Source: Rhizobium sp. C4 (GTDB lineage Bacteria; Pseudomonadota; Alphaproteobacteria; Rhizobiales; Rhizobiaceae). From it: DNA of 64,000 nucleotides. The notes under the pieces are model-generated. The model was not told where the DNA came from. It saw only the letters and a list, made by a program, of their open reading frames with translations, and did not search any database. The stretch covers positions 62,001 to 126,000 of the forward strand of contig NZ_JAJNCX010000013.1 in NCBI RefSeq assembly GCF_021026315.1. The letters are read 5' to 3'. Made by a program: the position numbers and the translations under genes. Of this stretch, positions 1 through 9,688 are shown piece after piece (the first letter of the stretch is position 1; each line of letters begins with the position of its first letter).

Positions 1-400
1 CCGCCAGCGCATGGCGCGCATGCCGCAGGGCGCCCGCCATATCGAAAACGCCGTCTCCACCGCGCCGGGCTTCATCGTCGAGAATGTTCATGTGATGGCC
101 GGCGTCCCTGCCGTGTTCCAGGCCATGCTCGGCTGGCTTCTGCCGCATCTGCCGACGGGAGCAACCGTGATGAGCCGCACGGTCGTCTCGCCCTTCGGCG
201 AAGGCGAGATCGGCAAGCCGCTGACGGAGGTCCAGAAGAACCATCCGGAAACCTCGATCGGCTCCTACCCGAAATTTGATGGCAAGGGCTTCTATACGGA
301 AATCGTCGTCAGGGCCCGCGACGAGGCCGTGCTGCAGTCTGCCGTTTCGGCGGTCGAAGCCATGCTGGATGCCATCAGCGCCACGCGCGAAACGGCCTGA
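1..400 (+). CDS. CinA-like molybdopterin-binding (MoaB/Mog fold) protein, 3' part
   Basis: The reading frame is open from the window edge, so the start lies outside; about 133 codons are present. The visible part carries the HIENAVSTAPGF-ENVHVMAGVP stretch typical of the later half of the MoaB/Mog-like domain in CinA family proteins (competence/damage-inducible protein A). Alphaproteobacterial stand-alone members are about 250 residues, so roughly half the protein is visible. The family relates to pyridine nucleotide or molybdopterin metabolism, but the role of this short form is not established. A universal stress protein follows after about 150 bp on the same strand. Confidence 0.75.
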   Translation, partial: RQRMARMPQGARHIENAVSTAPGFIVENVHVMAGVPAVFQAMLGWLLPHLPTGATVMSRTVVSPFGEGEIGKPLTEVQKNHPETSIGSYPKFDGKGFYTEIVVRARDEAVLQSAVSAVEAMLDAISATRETA

Positions 401-548
401 TCCTCAAGACAGACGAATTGACCAAGGTCAAAGCGTGCGTACCCGCGACGCGCGAAGGTGGATTTGTGGAACCGGCAAGGCGTTTCGCGCGCTTATAGAG
501 ACAATCTATCGCCGGATTGAAATTCGTCAGAGTCCCAGGAGGCACCCC

Positions 549-1391
549 ATGTCGATCAAGACCATTCTTGCCGTTCTCAATTCACCCGAAGCTGCCGACA
601 GCGTCATCGAGACGGGCGTGGCGCTGGCGACCAAAAATGACGCCCACCTGATCGCGGTCTATGCGGAGGCGCCCGAACAGGTGTTCATCTACGCGCCGAT
701 GGAAATTCCCGATCCCGCCGCCATCATGGCGCTGCAGGAAGCCGCCGAACAGCGCGCGGCCACCATCCAGGCCAAGTTCCTCTCGATCACCGAGCGCGAA
801 GGCGTCTCGCATGAATGGCGCAAGTTCCGTGGCGCCGGTGGCTACTCGTCGGCCGGCGTGGTCGACAGCGCCCGCAGTGCCGATCTCGTGCTGTGCGCCC
901 AGTTCGATGAGAAGACATCGTCCGCCCAGCGCGCAGACATCGAAGTGCTGATCTTCGAATGCGGCCGCCCGGTCATCATGGTGCCCTATATCCAGACGAC
1001 CCCGAAGCCGATCGAGCGCGTGCTAATCGCCTGGAACGGTTCGCGGGAAGCCGCCCGCGCCGTCTTCGACGCCATGCCCTTCCTGCTGGGCGCCAAGGAA
1101 GTCGAAATCCTGTCCATCGATGCCCGCAACGACATGAACCAGTCGGCCGATTTCGCAGGCTCCGAACTCGGCGTCACGCTTGCCCGCCACGGCATCAAGG
1201 TCAATGCCAACAATGTCGAGTCCGGCGGCAAGCCGGTCGGCGCGGTGATCGAGAACCGTGCGTCCGACTTCTCCGCCGACCTGCTGGTCATGGGCGCCTA
1301 CACCCATTCGCGCATCCGCGAACGCATCTTTGGCGGCGCCACGAAGACGCTGCTGGGCTCCATGACGACGCTGACACTGATGTCGCGCTGA
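549..1391 (+). CDS. Universal stress protein with two Usp domains
   Basis: A 280-residue cytoplasmic protein of the UspA superfamily. The first Usp-like half starts at the N terminus (MSIKTILAVLNSP). The second begins near residue 155 (RVLIAWNGSREAARAV) and ends with the nucleotide-binding type motif LVMGAYTHSRIRERIFGGATKTLL. Tandem-Usp proteins of about 280 residues are common in rhizobia and usually respond to stress or oxygen limitation; the specific role is unknown. The ATG at 549 is chosen because a perfect AGGAGG lies at 537-542; the frame stays open upstream, but that sequence looks non-coding. A strong terminator follows at 1458-1492. Confidence 0.88.
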   Translation: MSIKTILAVLNSPEAADSVIETGVALATKNDAHLIAVYAEAPEQVFIYAPMEIPDPAAIMALQEAAEQRAATIQAKFLSITEREGVSHEWRKFRGAGGYSSAGVVDSARSADLVLCAQFDEKTSSAQRADIEVLIFECGRPVIMVPYIQTTPKPIERVLIAWNGSREAARAVFDAMPFLLGAKEVEILSIDARNDMNQSADFAGSELGVTLARHGIKVNANNVESGGKPVGAVIENRASDFSADLLVMGAYTHSRIRERIFGGATKTLLGSMTTLTLMSR

Positions 1392-1457
1392 CATTTGCCC
1401 ACACGGTGCTATGACGCACCCGTTGCAAATTCTGGAATTTTCCGGTTAGAGAAAGTG

Positions 1458-1492
1458 CCACGCCCCGTTTTCGGGGCGTGGTTTTTGTTTTT
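1458..1492 (+). terminator. Rho-independent terminator after the usp gene
   Basis: A perfect 10-bp stem CCACGCCCCG/CGGGGCGTGG (1458-1467 and 1472-1481) with a TTTT loop is followed by a T-rich tail. It ends the usp transcript and isolates gpt. Confidence 0.9.
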
Positions 1493-1535
1493 GGCCCTGC
1501 CCCTTGCCCCAGCCTAGCTGATTTGGAGATTGCTG

Positions 1536-2033
1536 ATGTCCCTGCCCGAAAAAGCCTTTCCCGTGACCTGGGACCAGTTTCACCGCGACGCGCGCGCGCT
1601 CGCCTGGCGTCTGGCAGGCCTCGGCCAGCAGTTCCGCGCCATTGTCTGCATCACGCGCGGCGGCCTGGTGCCGGCGGCCATCATCTCGCGTGAGCTGAAC
1701 ATCCGCCTCATCGACACGGTCTGCATCGCCTCCTACCACGACTACGTGAACCAGGGCGACATGAACCTGCTGAAGGGCATTGCCAGCGACCTTCTGACCG
1801 AAGACGGCGCCGGCGTCCTCGTTGTCGATGACCTGACCGATACCGGCAAGACAGCGATGGAAGTGCGCGCCATGCTGCCGAAGGCGCATTTCGCCTGCGT
1901 CTACGCCAAGCCGAAGGGCGTGCCGACCATCGACACGTTTGTCACCGAAGTCAGCCAGGACACCTGGATCTACTTCCCCTGGGACATGGGCTTCACCTAT
2001 CAGGAGCCGATCGCCAAGGGCCACAAGGGCTGA
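1536..2033 (+). CDS. gpt: Xanthine (guanine/hypoxanthine) phosphoribosyltransferase
   Basis: Purine salvage enzyme of 165 residues that transfers phosphoribose from PRPP to guanine or xanthine. It aligns by eye along its length with E. coli Gpt: N-terminal VTWD, the [14 protein letters not shown] segment, the PRPP-binding loop [14 protein letters not shown] near residue 90, and the conserved [12 protein letters not shown] near the C terminus. The start is the ATG at 1536, seven bases after GGAG (1525-1528); a TTG two codons earlier is a less likely alternative. It appears to be a single-gene unit between two terminators. Confidence 0.93.
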   Translation: MSLPEKAFPVTWDQFHRDARALAWRLAGLGQQFRAIVCITRGGLVPAAIISRELNIRLIDTVCIASYHDYVNQGDMNLLKGIASDLLTEDGAGVLVVDDLTDTGKTAMEVRAMLPKAHFACVYAKPKGVPTIDTFVTEVSQDTWIYFPWDMGFTYQEPIAKGHKG

Positions 2034-2090
2034 GGCGGAAGCCGCGCACGCCAACGCGTGCTTTGTCAGTCAGCGAACTGGAAGAGAAAC

Positions 2091-2131
2091 AGAGCGTCTT
2101 CGGCCACGACCGGCCGAAGACGCTCTTTCGT
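2091..2131. terminator. Bidirectional terminator between convergent genes
   Basis: A perfect 15-bp stem AGAGCGTCTTCGGCC / GGCCGAAGACGCTCT (2091-2105 and 2112-2126) with a 6-base loop lies between gpt and the convergent binding-protein gene. T-rich tails follow on both strands (TTTCGTTTT on plus, GTTTCTCTTCC on minus). Confidence 0.88.
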
Positions 2132-2132
2132 T

Positions 2133-3236
2133 TTATTCGGCGGCGACGATCTTGCCGTCTTCCCACTTGTAGAGCGAGAAGCTCTTGGAGGTGAGGTCGC
2201 CGGCTTCGCCATAGGTGAGCTTGCCGATGGCGGTCGAGACGGACATGCCGCCATGGAGCGCTGCGGACACGGCTTCCGCATCATCCGCCTTGCCGGCCTT
2301 CTCGATGCCGGCCTTCAGCACTTCGACGGCTGCATAGGCGTTCAGCGTGAAGGCTTCGGCCGGAATGTTCTTCGCGGCCAGCGCGTCGAGGGCTGCCTTG
2401 GCATCCGGGCTCTTGGTGGCGTCAGACGCGTTGGTGAAGAGCGTGCCGGCGGCCGACTTGGTGCCGATCGACCAGAATTCCGTATTCGACAGGCCATCGC
2501 CGCCGATCAGCTGGGCATTGATCGACAGGTCATGCAGCTGGCGCACCAGCAGGCCGCCTTCCGGATGGTAACCGCCGAAATAGATGAGATCGACCTTCTC
2601 CGCCTTGATGCGGGTCGTCAGCGCGCTGAAGTCCTTGTCGCCGGGCGTGATCGCTTCGTCGATCACTTCCTTGACGCCGCCCTTGTTCAGCGTCGCCTTG
2701 AAGGCATCCGCCAGACCCTTGCCATAAGCGCCCTTGTCATTGACGATGGCGATGCGCTTGTCCTTGAAATGCGTCAGCACATATTGCGCGGCGACTTCGG
2801 CCTGCTGGTCGTCGCGGCCGCAGGTGCGGAACACATTGGTGAGCTTGCGCTTGGTCAGATCCGGCGCGGTGGCCGTTGGCGTCACCATGACGATGCCGTT
2901 GTCGGCCAGAACGTCGGAAACCGGAATGGCAACGCCCGACGTCACCGGACCGACAACGAAATGCACGCCGTCACCGACCAGCTGGTTGGCAGCCGAAACG
3001 CCCTGCTTCGGTTCGCCGCCATCGTCGGCGAGCTTCAGGACGACTTTCTCGCCGAGGATGCCACCCTTCTTGTTGATCTCGTCGACAGCGACCTGGGCGC
3101 CATTCTTCACCTGTTCGCCATAGGCGGCGACCGGGCCGGTCAGCGGCGCGATGAGGCCGATGGTGATGTCGGCATGAGCCAAGGGCGCAAAGGCCAGCGT
3201 GGCGACGAGCGTCGCGGTCAAAGTCTTCAATGTCAT
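2133..3236 (-). CDS. Branched-chain amino acid ABC transporter periplasmic substrate-binding protein (LivJ-like)
   Basis: A 367-residue periplasmic binding protein. The signal peptide ([22 protein letters not shown], cleavage before DITIG) precedes a type I binding fold with the LivJ-family marks [15 protein letters not shown] near the mature N terminus, [19 protein letters not shown], and [13 protein letters not shown]. It would capture a branched-chain or related amino acid for a Liv-type transporter, but no permease or ATPase genes lie nearby, so it is an orphan. The start is the second of two consecutive ATGs because AGGAG (complement of 3243-3247) is six bases from it and only three from the first (3239). 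Confidence 0.9.
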   Translation of the reverse strand: MTLKTLTATLVATLAFAPLAHADITIGLIAPLTGPVAAYGEQVKNGAQVAVDEINKKGGILGEKVVLKLADDGGEPKQGVSAANQLVGDGVHFVVGPVTSGVAIPVSDVLADNGIVMVTPTATAPDLTKRKLTNVFRTCGRDDQQAEVAAQYVLTHFKDKRIAIVNDKGAYGKGLADAFKATLNKGGVKEVIDEAITPGDKDFSALTTRIKAEKVDLIYFGGYHPEGGLLVRQLHDLSINAQLIGGDGLSNTEFWSIGTKSAAGTLFTNASDATKSPDAKAALDALAAKNIPAEAFTLNAYAAVEVLKAGIEKAGKADDAEAVSAALHGGMSVSTAIGKLTYGEAGDLTSKSFSLYKWEDGKIVAAE

Positions 3237-3854
3237 CATATTCTCCTTGGCGGGTTTTCAACCCTTCAGTGAAGCGCCGCGTCCGCCGAAGGATCGTTCA
3301 ACGACCAGGAGGCCGCGCCAAAAGACGATCGATGCGGATGCGATCAGCGCCGCTGCCGGCCATGTTTGGCTCGACGGCGACACAGGTGATTTCTAGGAAT
3401 TTTGGCCGGGACGCGCAACCAAATAACGGGAAAATGCCGATTTTTTAGACATATGCCTTGAGAAATGGCAGAAATGGGCATGACGCGGACACCGGGCTTT
3501 CTTCGCGGCGCCCGGCTTCATCCCGGCCGAAATGGAAATTTCCGTGCCGAAACGACCCCTTCGGCCCGTTTCCTGTGCCACTGCTGGAGCACCCGCCGCC
3601 TCGCCCGGCGGCTCATCCGCATCAGGCAAGGCCTTATTTTCGTTATCCGCATTTTAATATGCGCAGTCGATAAAATTTGCTGTTTTTGTGCCCCGCAGCA
3701 CAAGTTTACACCCCCGAAATCTCGTAGGTTGCTTCCACGCGCTGCAAGCCTCCGCTTGCAAATCCCTGTTTTTGCTCATCTGTTTCGTTCATCCACAGTT
3801 TCCACAGCGATACCCACAACATCTAGGGGCCTCGCCCCTATGATGAACAAACCC

Positions 3855-3884
3855 TTGACCGAATCGGGCGAAACAAAGTCTATT
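3855..3884 (+). promoter_or_regulatory. Candidate sigma70-like promoter in the nrdJ leader
   Basis: TTGACC (3855-3860) is followed after 18 bases by TCTATT (3879-3884). If used for nrdJ it would give a leader of about 350 bases. A second, weaker promoter may overlap the NrdR boxes: TTGCAG at 4077-4082 with an AT-rich -10 region around 4096-4103. Confidence 0.3.
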
Positions 3885-4060
3885 GATCCTCACGTTGCGG
3901 CGGCGGCGGAATCGAAGAGTTCACGAGGTCGGTTCAATCACAAAAAGATGGGCTTTCTGAGAGGCCCGAATGCGGATGATCCGCATTTGGCCCGGGGGGA
4001 AAGCCATGTCTTGCGTCAGCCCGCGACGAATGGAATGGGGCTGGATTTAAAAAGCTGTTA

Positions 4061-4107
4061 ACACTATATTTAGCGTTTGCAGCCAACCTCAGCACAAGAT
4101 ACAGGGT
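4061..4107 (+). promoter_or_regulatory. Tandem NrdR boxes upstream of nrdJ
   Basis: Box 1 (4061-4076, ACACTATATTTAGCGT) matches the published NrdR consensus acaCwAtATaTwGtgt at 14 of 16 positions. Box 2 (4092-4107, GCACAAGATACAGGGT) matches at 12 of 16. The boxes begin exactly 31 bp apart, the three-turn spacing expected for paired NrdR sites on one helix face. The placement 130-180 bp before nrdJ implies repression by ATP/dATP-loaded NrdR. No nrdR gene is in the window. Confidence 0.8.
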
Positions 4108-4238
4108 GACCCAACGAGTCTCACCCGTTTGACAGGGACTGAGCAACTGGCTGCGCGCATTCAACGGCGCGAGCTGGAACAAGAGAACTTTGCCTGCAGT
4201 TAGAACTCCAGGCAGCGGCAGAAAAAGGACTGGACAGG

Positions 4239-7200
4239 ATGCGCATAGAACGTCGTTTCACCAAAGAAGGCCAATCGGCTTACGCGGAAATCCCCTTCCG
4301 CCAGGCGACAAGCGAAATCCGCAATCCCGACGGCTCGATCGTGTTCCGCGCCGCCGATATCGACGTGCCGGCCCAGTTCAGCCAGGTCGCGACAGACGTT
4401 CTGGCCCAGAAGTATTTCCGCAAGGCCGGCGTTCCCGCACGTCTGAAGAAGGTCGAGGAGAATGATGTTCCCTCGTGGCTGTGGCGCTCCGTTGCCGACG
4501 AGAAGGAACTGAAGAAGCTGCCCGAGGGCGAGCGCTATGGCGCCGAGACCGATGCGCGTCAGGTCTTCGATCGTCTGGCCGGCACCTGGACCTATTGGGG
4601 CTGGAAGGGCAAGTATTTCACCTCTGAAGACGATGCCCGCGCCTTCCGCGACGAGCTCGCCTACATGCTGGCCACCCAGCGCGTAGCGCCCAACTCCCCG
4701 CAGTGGTTCAACACGGGTCTCCATTGGGCCTATGGCATCGACGGCCCCGGCCAGGGCCATTTCTATGTCGACCCCTTCACCGGCAAGCTGACGCAGTCGA
4801 AGTCCGCTTACGAACATCCGCAGCCGCATGCCTGCTTCATCCAGTCCGTCGAGGACGACCTCGTCAACGAGGGCGGCATCATGGACCTGTGGGTGCGTGA
4901 AGCCCGTCTCTTCAAGTATGGCTCCGGCACCGGCTCCAACTTCTCGAACCTGCGCGGTTCGGGCGAAAAGCTCTCCGGCGGCGGCCGCTCCTCCGGCCTC
5001 ATGTCCTTCCTGAAGATCGGCGACCGCGCTGCCGGCGCGATCAAGTCGGGCGGCACGACGCGCCGCGCCGCCAAGATGGTGGTGGTCGATATCGATCACC
5101 CGGATATCGAGGAATATATCAACTGGAAGGTCAAGGAAGAGCAGAAGGTTGCTGCCCTCGTCACCGGCTCCAAGATCGTCGCCAAGCACCTCAAGGCGAT
5201 CATGAAGGCCTGCATCAATTGCGAGGCTGAAAACGGCGCCTGCTTCGACCCGAACGAAAACCCGGCCCTGAAGCGCGAAATCCGCGCCGCCAAGAAGGCC
5301 TCGGTTCCGGAAAACTACGTCAAGCGCGTCATCCAGTTCGCCGAACAGGGCTACAAGGATCTCGAATTCAAGACCTATGACACGGACTGGGATTCGGAAG
5401 CCTATCTCACCGTTTCCGGCCAGAACTCCAACAACTCGATCTCGGTTCGCGACGACTTCCTGCGCGCCGTCGAGGCCGATGGCGACTGGAACCTGACCGC
5501 CCGCAAGGACGGCAAGGTCGTCAAGACGCTGAAGGCCCGCGAACTGTGGGAACAGGTTTCCTATGCCGCCTGGGCCTCTGCCGATCCGGGCATCCACTTC
5601 AACTCGACGATGAACGACTGGCACACCTCGCCGGCGGCCGGCCCGATCCGCGCCTCCAACCCGTGCTCGGAATACATGTTCCTCGACGACACGGCCTGCA
5701 ACCTTGCCTCGCTGAACCTGATGCAGTTCAAGGATGCCGCCACCAAGCGTATCGACATTGCGTCCTATGAGCATGCCGTTCGCCTGTGGACGCTGGTTCT
5801 CGAAATCTCGGTCATGATGGCGCAGTTCCCGTCGCGCCAGATTGCAGCGCTCTCCTACGAATACCGCACGCTCGGCCTCGGCTATGCCAATATCGGTGGT
5901 CTCTTGATGTCGTCCGGCATCCCGTATGACAGCGCCGAAGGCCGCGCCATTGCCGGATCGCTCACCGCCATCATGACCGGCGTTTCATACGCCACGTCCG
6001 CCGAAATCGCTTCGGAACTCGGCCCCTTCCCAGGCTATGCGCCGAACCGCGACAACATGCTGCGCGTCATCCGCAACCACCGCCGCGCCGCGCACGGCGA
6101 GAGCTCTGGCTATGAAGCGCTGTCGGTCAACCCGGTCGCCCTCATCCATGGCGATTGCCCGGATGCCGACCTCGTCGCCCACGCAACGGCCGCCTGGGAC
6201 AAGGCGCTGGAGCTTGGCGAAAAGCACGGCTACCGCAATGCGCAGGTCTCGGTGATTGCGCCGACCGGCACGATCGGTCTCGTCATGGATTGCGACACGA
6301 CCGGCATCGAGCCCGACTTCGCGCTGGTGAAGTTCAAGAAGCTCGCCGGCGGCGGCTATTTCAAGATCATCAACGCGGCCGTTCCGGAAGCGCTGCGCAC
6401 GCTCGGCTATTCGGAAAGCCAGATCGCCGAAATCGACGCCTATGCGGTGGGCCATGGCAACCTGAACCAGGCGCCGGGCGTCAACCCCTCGACGCTGCGC
6501 GCCAAGGGCTTCACCGACGACAAGATCGAGGCGCTGAACGCCGCGACCAAGGCTGCATTCGACATCAAGTTCATCTTCAACCAGTGGACGCTCGGCGCCG
6601 ACTTCCTGAAGGGAACGCTGAAGGTCACCGACGAGCAGCTCGCCGACATGAGCTTCAACCTCCTGGAGCATATCGGTTTCTCCAAGAAGGAAATCGAAGC
6701 GGCCAATGTCCATGTCTGCGGCGCCATGACGCTGGAAGGCGCACCGTTCCTGAAGAACGAACACCTGCCGGTCTTCGATTGCGCCAACCCCTGCGGCAAG
6801 ATCGGCAAGCGCTATCTGTCGGTCGAAAGCCACATCCGCATGATGGCCGCCGCCCAGCCCTTCATCTCGGGTGCGATCTCCAAGACGATCAACATGCCGA
6901 ACGAGGCAACCGTTGAAGATTGCGGCTCGGCCTACATGCTGTCCTGGAAGCTCGGCCTCAAGGCCAACGCGCTTTACCGCGACGGCTCCAAGCTTTCCCA
7001 GCCGCTCAACGCCTCGCTGATCGAGGACGAGGACGACGAGGATGCACTGGACGACCTGATCCAGCAGCCGCAGGCCGCCCAGGCCGTCACGATCACCGAA
7101 AAGATCGTCGAGCGCGTCATCGAAAAGGTCATCCGCGACCGCGAAAAGCTGCCGAACCGCCGTCAGGGCTACACCCAGAAGGCTGTCGTCGGCGGTCACA

Positions 7201-8027
7201 AGGTGTATCTGCGCACCGGCGAATTCGGTGACGGCCGACTCGGCGAAATCTTCATCGACATGCACAAGGAAGGCGCTGCCTTCCGCGCGATGATGAACAA
7301 CTTCGCCATCGCCATCTCGCTCGGCCTGCAATATGGCGTGCCGCTGGAAGAATATGTGGAGGCCTTCACCTTCACCAAGTTCGAGCCGGCCGGCATGGTT
7401 CAGGGCAATGACGCGATCAAGTCGGCGACCTCGATCCTCGACTACGTCTTCCGCGAACTGGCCGTCTCCTATCTCGGCCGCAACGACCTTGCCCATGTCG
7501 ACACGTCCGACTTCGGCAATACCGCGCTCGGCAAGGGTATCCAGGAAGGCAAGACCAACCTGATCTCGACCGGCTGGACCCGCGGCCACAAGCCGACGCT
7601 CGTCTCGGGCGGCCATGCGCCACTCTCCGAGCCGAAGGGTGCGGCAACCGCGGCCCCCGCCACGGCCCGCGTCTCGAACATCATGGCGTTCTCGGGCTCT
7701 GCCGCCCGCAAGATCGAAGCCGTCGCCTCGGAAGAGCCGACGACCAGCTTCAAGCGCGACTACGAGGAACGCGCCGCCGAACTGGCCGAGGAAATCGCCG
7801 AGGAAGCCCCGACGGTCGAAATCACCGCCCTCTTCTCCGACAAGGCCGCAGCCGATGCCGCCGCTGCCAAGTCGGACGCCAAGAAGATCGAAGCCGACCG
7901 CCGCATGAAGTCGATGATGCAGGGGTATACCGGCAACATGTGCTCCGAATGCCAGAACTTCACGATGGTGCGGAATGGGACCTGCGAGAAGTGCGATACT
8001 TGTGGCGCGACGAGCGGGTGCAGCTGA
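4239..8027 (+). CDS. nrdJ: Adenosylcobalamin-dependent (class II) ribonucleoside-diphosphate reductase
   Basis: A 1262-residue enzyme that makes deoxyribonucleotides using an adenosylcobalamin radical, so it needs neither oxygen nor a small subunit. Visible features include the [15 protein letters not shown] and [13 protein letters not shown] stretches, the active-site block [21 protein letters not shown] near residues 476-496, [21 protein letters not shown], and [12 protein letters not shown]. The C terminus is a Cys-rich tail ([20 protein letters not shown]) that would hold the re-reducing thiols and a zinc site. Length is normal for rhizobial NrdJ, which is often the only aerobic reductase. 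The ATG at 4239 follows AAAGGA at 4224-4229. Transcription is probably controlled by NrdR (boxes at 4061-4107). Confidence 0.97.
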   Translation: MRIERRFTKEGQSAYAEIPFRQATSEIRNPDGSIVFRAADIDVPAQFSQVATDVLAQKYFRKAGVPARLKKVEENDVPSWLWRSVADEKELKKLPEGERYGAETDARQVFDRLAGTWTYWGWKGKYFTSEDDARAFRDELAYMLATQRVAPNSPQWFNTGLHWAYGIDGPGQGHFYVDPFTGKLTQSKSAYEHPQPHACFIQSVEDDLVNEGGIMDLWVREARLFKYGSGTGSNFSNLRGSGEKLSGGGRSSGLMSFLKIGDRAAGAIKSGGTTRRAAKMVVVDIDHPDIEEYINWKVKEEQKVAALVTGSKIVAKHLKAIMKACINCEAENGACFDPNENPALKREIRAAKKASVPENYVKRVIQFAEQGYKDLEFKTYDTDWDSEAYLTVSGQNSNNSISVRDDFLRAVEADGDWNLTARKDGKVVKTLKARELWEQVSYAAWASADPGIHFNSTMNDWHTSPAAGPIRASNPCSEYMFLDDTACNLASLNLMQFKDAATKRIDIASYEHAVRLWTLVLEISVMMAQFPSRQIAALSYEYRTLGLGYANIGGLLMSSGIPYDSAEGRAIAGSLTAIMTGVSYATSAEIASELGPFPGYAPNRDNMLRVIRNHRRAAHGESSGYEALSVNPVALIHGDCPDADLVAHATAAWDKALELGEKHGYRNAQVSVIAPTGTIGLVMDCDTTGIEPDFALVKFKKLAGGGYFKIINAAVPEALRTLGYSESQIAEIDAYAVGHGNLNQAPGVNPSTLRAKGFTDDKIEALNAATKAAFDIKFIFNQWTLGADFLKGTLKVTDEQLADMSFNLLEHIGFSKKEIEAANVHVCGAMTLEGAPFLKNEHLPVFDCANPCGKIGKRYLSVESHIRMMAAAQPFISGAISKTINMPNEATVEDCGSAYMLSWKLGLKANALYRDGSKLSQPLNASLIEDEDDEDALDDLIQQPQAAQAVTITEKIVERVIEKVIRDREKLPNRRQGYTQKAVVGGHKVYLRTGEFGDGRLGEIFIDMHKEGAAFRAMMNNFAIAISLGLQYGVPLEEYVEAFTFTKFEPAGMVQGNDAIKSATSILDYVFRELAVSYLGRNDLAHVDTSDFGNTALGKGIQEGKTNLISTGWTRGHKPTLVSGGHAPLSEPKGAATAAPATARVSNIMAFSGSAARKIEAVASEEPTTSFKRDYEERAAELAEEIAEEAPTVEITALFSDKAAADAAAAKSDAKKIEADRRMKSMMQGYTGNMCSECQNFTMVRNGTCEKCDTCGATSGCS

Positions 8028-8061
8028 GGCGTAGACGTGAACCGTCAATCTAAATAACGCG

Positions 8062-8093
8062 AAGGCGGAGGCAAACACCTCCGCCTTTACTGC
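8062..8093 (+). terminator. Terminator after nrdJ
   Basis: Stem AAGGCGGAGG (8062-8071) pairs with CCTCCGCCTT (8078-8087) around a 6-base loop, 35 bp past the nrdJ stop. The tail is only modestly T-rich. Confidence 0.75.
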
Positions 8094-8124
8094 TATTGAG
8101 CGCAGCTTTAGGGGGGAGGCTAAA

Positions 8125-8895
8125 TTGGCAATTGCAAGACCGTATCACCGAAACTGGCGACCTATGAAAGAAGGGAAAAGCGGGACGGCATATCTAATAG
8201 ATAAGGCGTATGCAGATTCACCGATACACTACATTAGAGCATTCGAACTAATCCAATCTGATTTTAAAAAGCTTATCGAATACGTCGAACCATCTACGGA
8301 TTCGATAAAAACCTATTCTTATAGAATTCACGAACTACTCATGAGAACGTGCATCGAAGTCGAAGCTAATTTTAAGGCGATCCTGCTCGAAAACGGTTAC
8401 CAGCCGACGCTTTCGAAAAACGACCAACCAATTATGAACATGAGCATCTATCATAAAATTGAGATGACGCACCACTTGTCTTCATATCAGGTCGTACTCC
8501 CGACATGGAATGGCGACGAGAGAATTTGGAAGCCATTTGCAGCTTGGAAGAATGGAAACGGAAATCCGGAATGGTACAACGCATACAACCAGAGCAAGCA
8601 TGACCGTCAAGATTCTTTCAAGAAAGCAAATATGGAATCCTTGATAAACGCTGTCTCCGGACTTCTGGTAGTTTTATCCTCTCAATTCGGGACACAGGAT
8701 TTCTCGCCTAGCGCCATTAGTTTTGGAATTAGCGGCGATGAATACGAATATTATGATCTTGAAGCAGCAATCGGCGGCTATTTTCGTATTGGATTTCCCG
8801 ATGATTGGGATGAAGAAGAAAAGTATGATTTCGACTGGTCTGTGCTCAAGACTTCCTCCACCCGCTTCCAAAAATTCAATTACAACAAGTCTTAG
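8125..8895 (+). CDS. AT-rich orphan protein, possibly HEPN-like
   Basis: A 256-residue protein with no signal peptide or membrane segment. Its base composition and AT-rich third positions differ sharply from the neighbouring genes, which suggests recent acquisition. It starts with TTG at 8125, six bases after a very strong GGGGGGAGG; the first internal ATG is at 8164. The middle (residues ~55-95) is predicted to be helical with RIHELLMRTCIEVEANFKAIL. Later comes WYNAYNQSKHDR, resembling the K/N-H-x-R signature of HEPN-type proteins seen in defence and toxin systems. The C-terminal third is acidic (DDWDEEEKYDFDW). No function is assigned; the HEPN link is a guess from the motif only. Confidence 0.6.
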   Translation: MAIARPYHRNWRPMKEGKSGTAYLIDKAYADSPIHYIRAFELIQSDFKKLIEYVEPSTDSIKTYSYRIHELLMRTCIEVEANFKAILLENGYQPTLSKNDQPIMNMSIYHKIEMTHHLSSYQVVLPTWNGDERIWKPFAAWKNGNGNPEWYNAYNQSKHDRQDSFKKANMESLINAVSGLLVVLSSQFGTQDFSPSAISFGISGDEYEYYDLEAAIGGYFRIGFPDDWDEEEKYDFDWSVLKTSSTRFQKFNYNKS

Positions 8896-9060
8896 CAAGC
8901 TTCCGTAGCACGACGGGATGAAAAGCGCGGACGAGGAGCACTAGGAATGCAACTGCGCATCCTCCAAATGCCCTTTTTGGTCAACGCGCCATCCCCCACG
9001 ACAGCACACTGGCGGAGGCGAAACACCAAACGCAAAACTACTGGTAATCCGTAGAAACCC

Positions 9061-9342
9061 ATGCTAAATTTCGAGTGGGATGCAGACAAAGCCGCAACCA
9101 ACCTGACGAAGCACAGCGTCAGCTTCGTGATCGCTTGCGACGTCTTCAACGACCCATTCGCGATTGACGTGGAGGAACGGTCGATGGACTACGGGGAAGT
9201 GCGACGCAGGATCGTCGGACTTGGCCACGGACGCGTTCTGACGATCATCTATACGGAGCGCGACGAGAGCACGATCCGTCTGATTTCCGCCCGAAAAGCC
9301 ACACCGACCGAGCGGCGGGAGTATGAAAATGGACAATGGTAA
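9061..9342 (+). CDS. brnT: BrnT family toxin (type II toxin-antitoxin ribonuclease)
   Basis: A 93-residue protein with the BrnT family signature: FEWDADKAATNLTKHSVSF at the N terminus, then DYGEVRRRIVGLGHGRVLTIIYTER, and the closing RLISARKATPTERREYE. BrnT proteins are RelE-fold mRNA interferases. The antitoxin gene overlaps its 3' end by 14 bases, as expected for co-translation. The ribosome site before the ATG at 9061 is weak, which would keep toxin levels low. It lies next to an AT-rich orphan gene and a repeat-rich stretch, consistent with an accessory islet. Confidence 0.88.
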   Translation: MLNFEWDADKAATNLTKHSVSFVIACDVFNDPFAIDVEERSMDYGEVRRRIVGLGHGRVLTIIYTERDESTIRLISARKATPTERREYENGQW

Positions 9343-9664
9343 GACCGCCCATTCCGACTGGACCGCCTTCGACGCCATGACAGACGCCGAAGCAACGGCC
9401 AATGCGCTCGCCGACCACGACAATCCGCCGGCCACAGCCGAGCAATTGACACCGTCGCGACGCATGCCGCAGGTCCGGGTCATCCGCCGTGCGCTCGGCC
9501 TGACACAGGAAGAGTTCTCCGCCCGCTACCGCATTCCGCTCGGTACATTGCGCGATTGGGAACAGGGCCGCACAGAACCCGACCAGCCCGCCCGCGCCTA
9601 TCTCAAGGTCATCGCCACCGATCCAGAGCGTACCGCTCAGGCGCTCGCCAACGGCGCGGCCTAA
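9329..9664 (+). CDS. HTH (XRE-type) antitoxin paired with BrnT
   Basis: An 111-residue protein. Residues 1-45 are acidic and low in complexity and probably bind the toxin. Residues ~50-90 form a helix-turn-helix: RRALGLTQEEFSARYRIPLGTLRDWEQGRTEPD, the XRE/HigA type. Canonical BrnA antitoxins carry a ribbon-helix-helix domain instead, so this is a swapped antitoxin partner. The ATG at 9329 is preferred to 9323 because GGGAG (9317-9321) is seven bases from it and only one from the earlier ATG. It probably neutralises BrnT and represses its own operon. Confidence 0.82.
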   Translation: MDNGKTAHSDWTAFDAMTDAEATANALADHDNPPATAEQLTPSRRMPQVRVIRRALGLTQEEFSARYRIPLGTLRDWEQGRTEPDQPARAYLKVIATDPERTAQALANGAA

Positions 9665-9688
9665 TCTACCCGGCACGCCCCTCTCCTC

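Larger units (their letters stand above)
3237..4238. other. 1 kb non-coding region; regulatory leader of nrdJ
   Basis: No convincing gene is present: the open frames here lack ribosome sites and family features. It holds the start-side region of the LivJ-like gene, a sigma70-like promoter candidate (3855-3884), DnaA-box-like words near 3790-3806 (CATCCACAG, TTTCCACAG), a short perfect hairpin AATGCGGA/TCCGCATT (3969-3987), and two NrdR boxes (4061-4107). I looked for a cobalamin riboswitch, which would make sense before a B12-dependent enzyme, and found no B12-box sequence. Confidence 0.7.

Noticed and set aside
3465-4061. 198-codon open frame in the nrdJ leader
   Set aside because: No ribosome site, no recognisable domain, and it runs through the hairpin and promoter-like sequences.
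3800-4238. Cobalamin riboswitch before nrdJ
   Set aside because: Expected on biological grounds, but no B12-box or matching helices were found; NrdR boxes explain the leader better.
4200-5774. 524-codon open frame on the minus strand
   Set aside because: It lies fully antisense to nrdJ, has no family features, and results from the GC-skewed codon use of the real gene.
5985-8078. 697-codon open frame on the minus strand
   Set aside because: Antisense shadow of nrdJ; repetitive Arg/Gly/Asp/Val-rich composition and no ribosome site.
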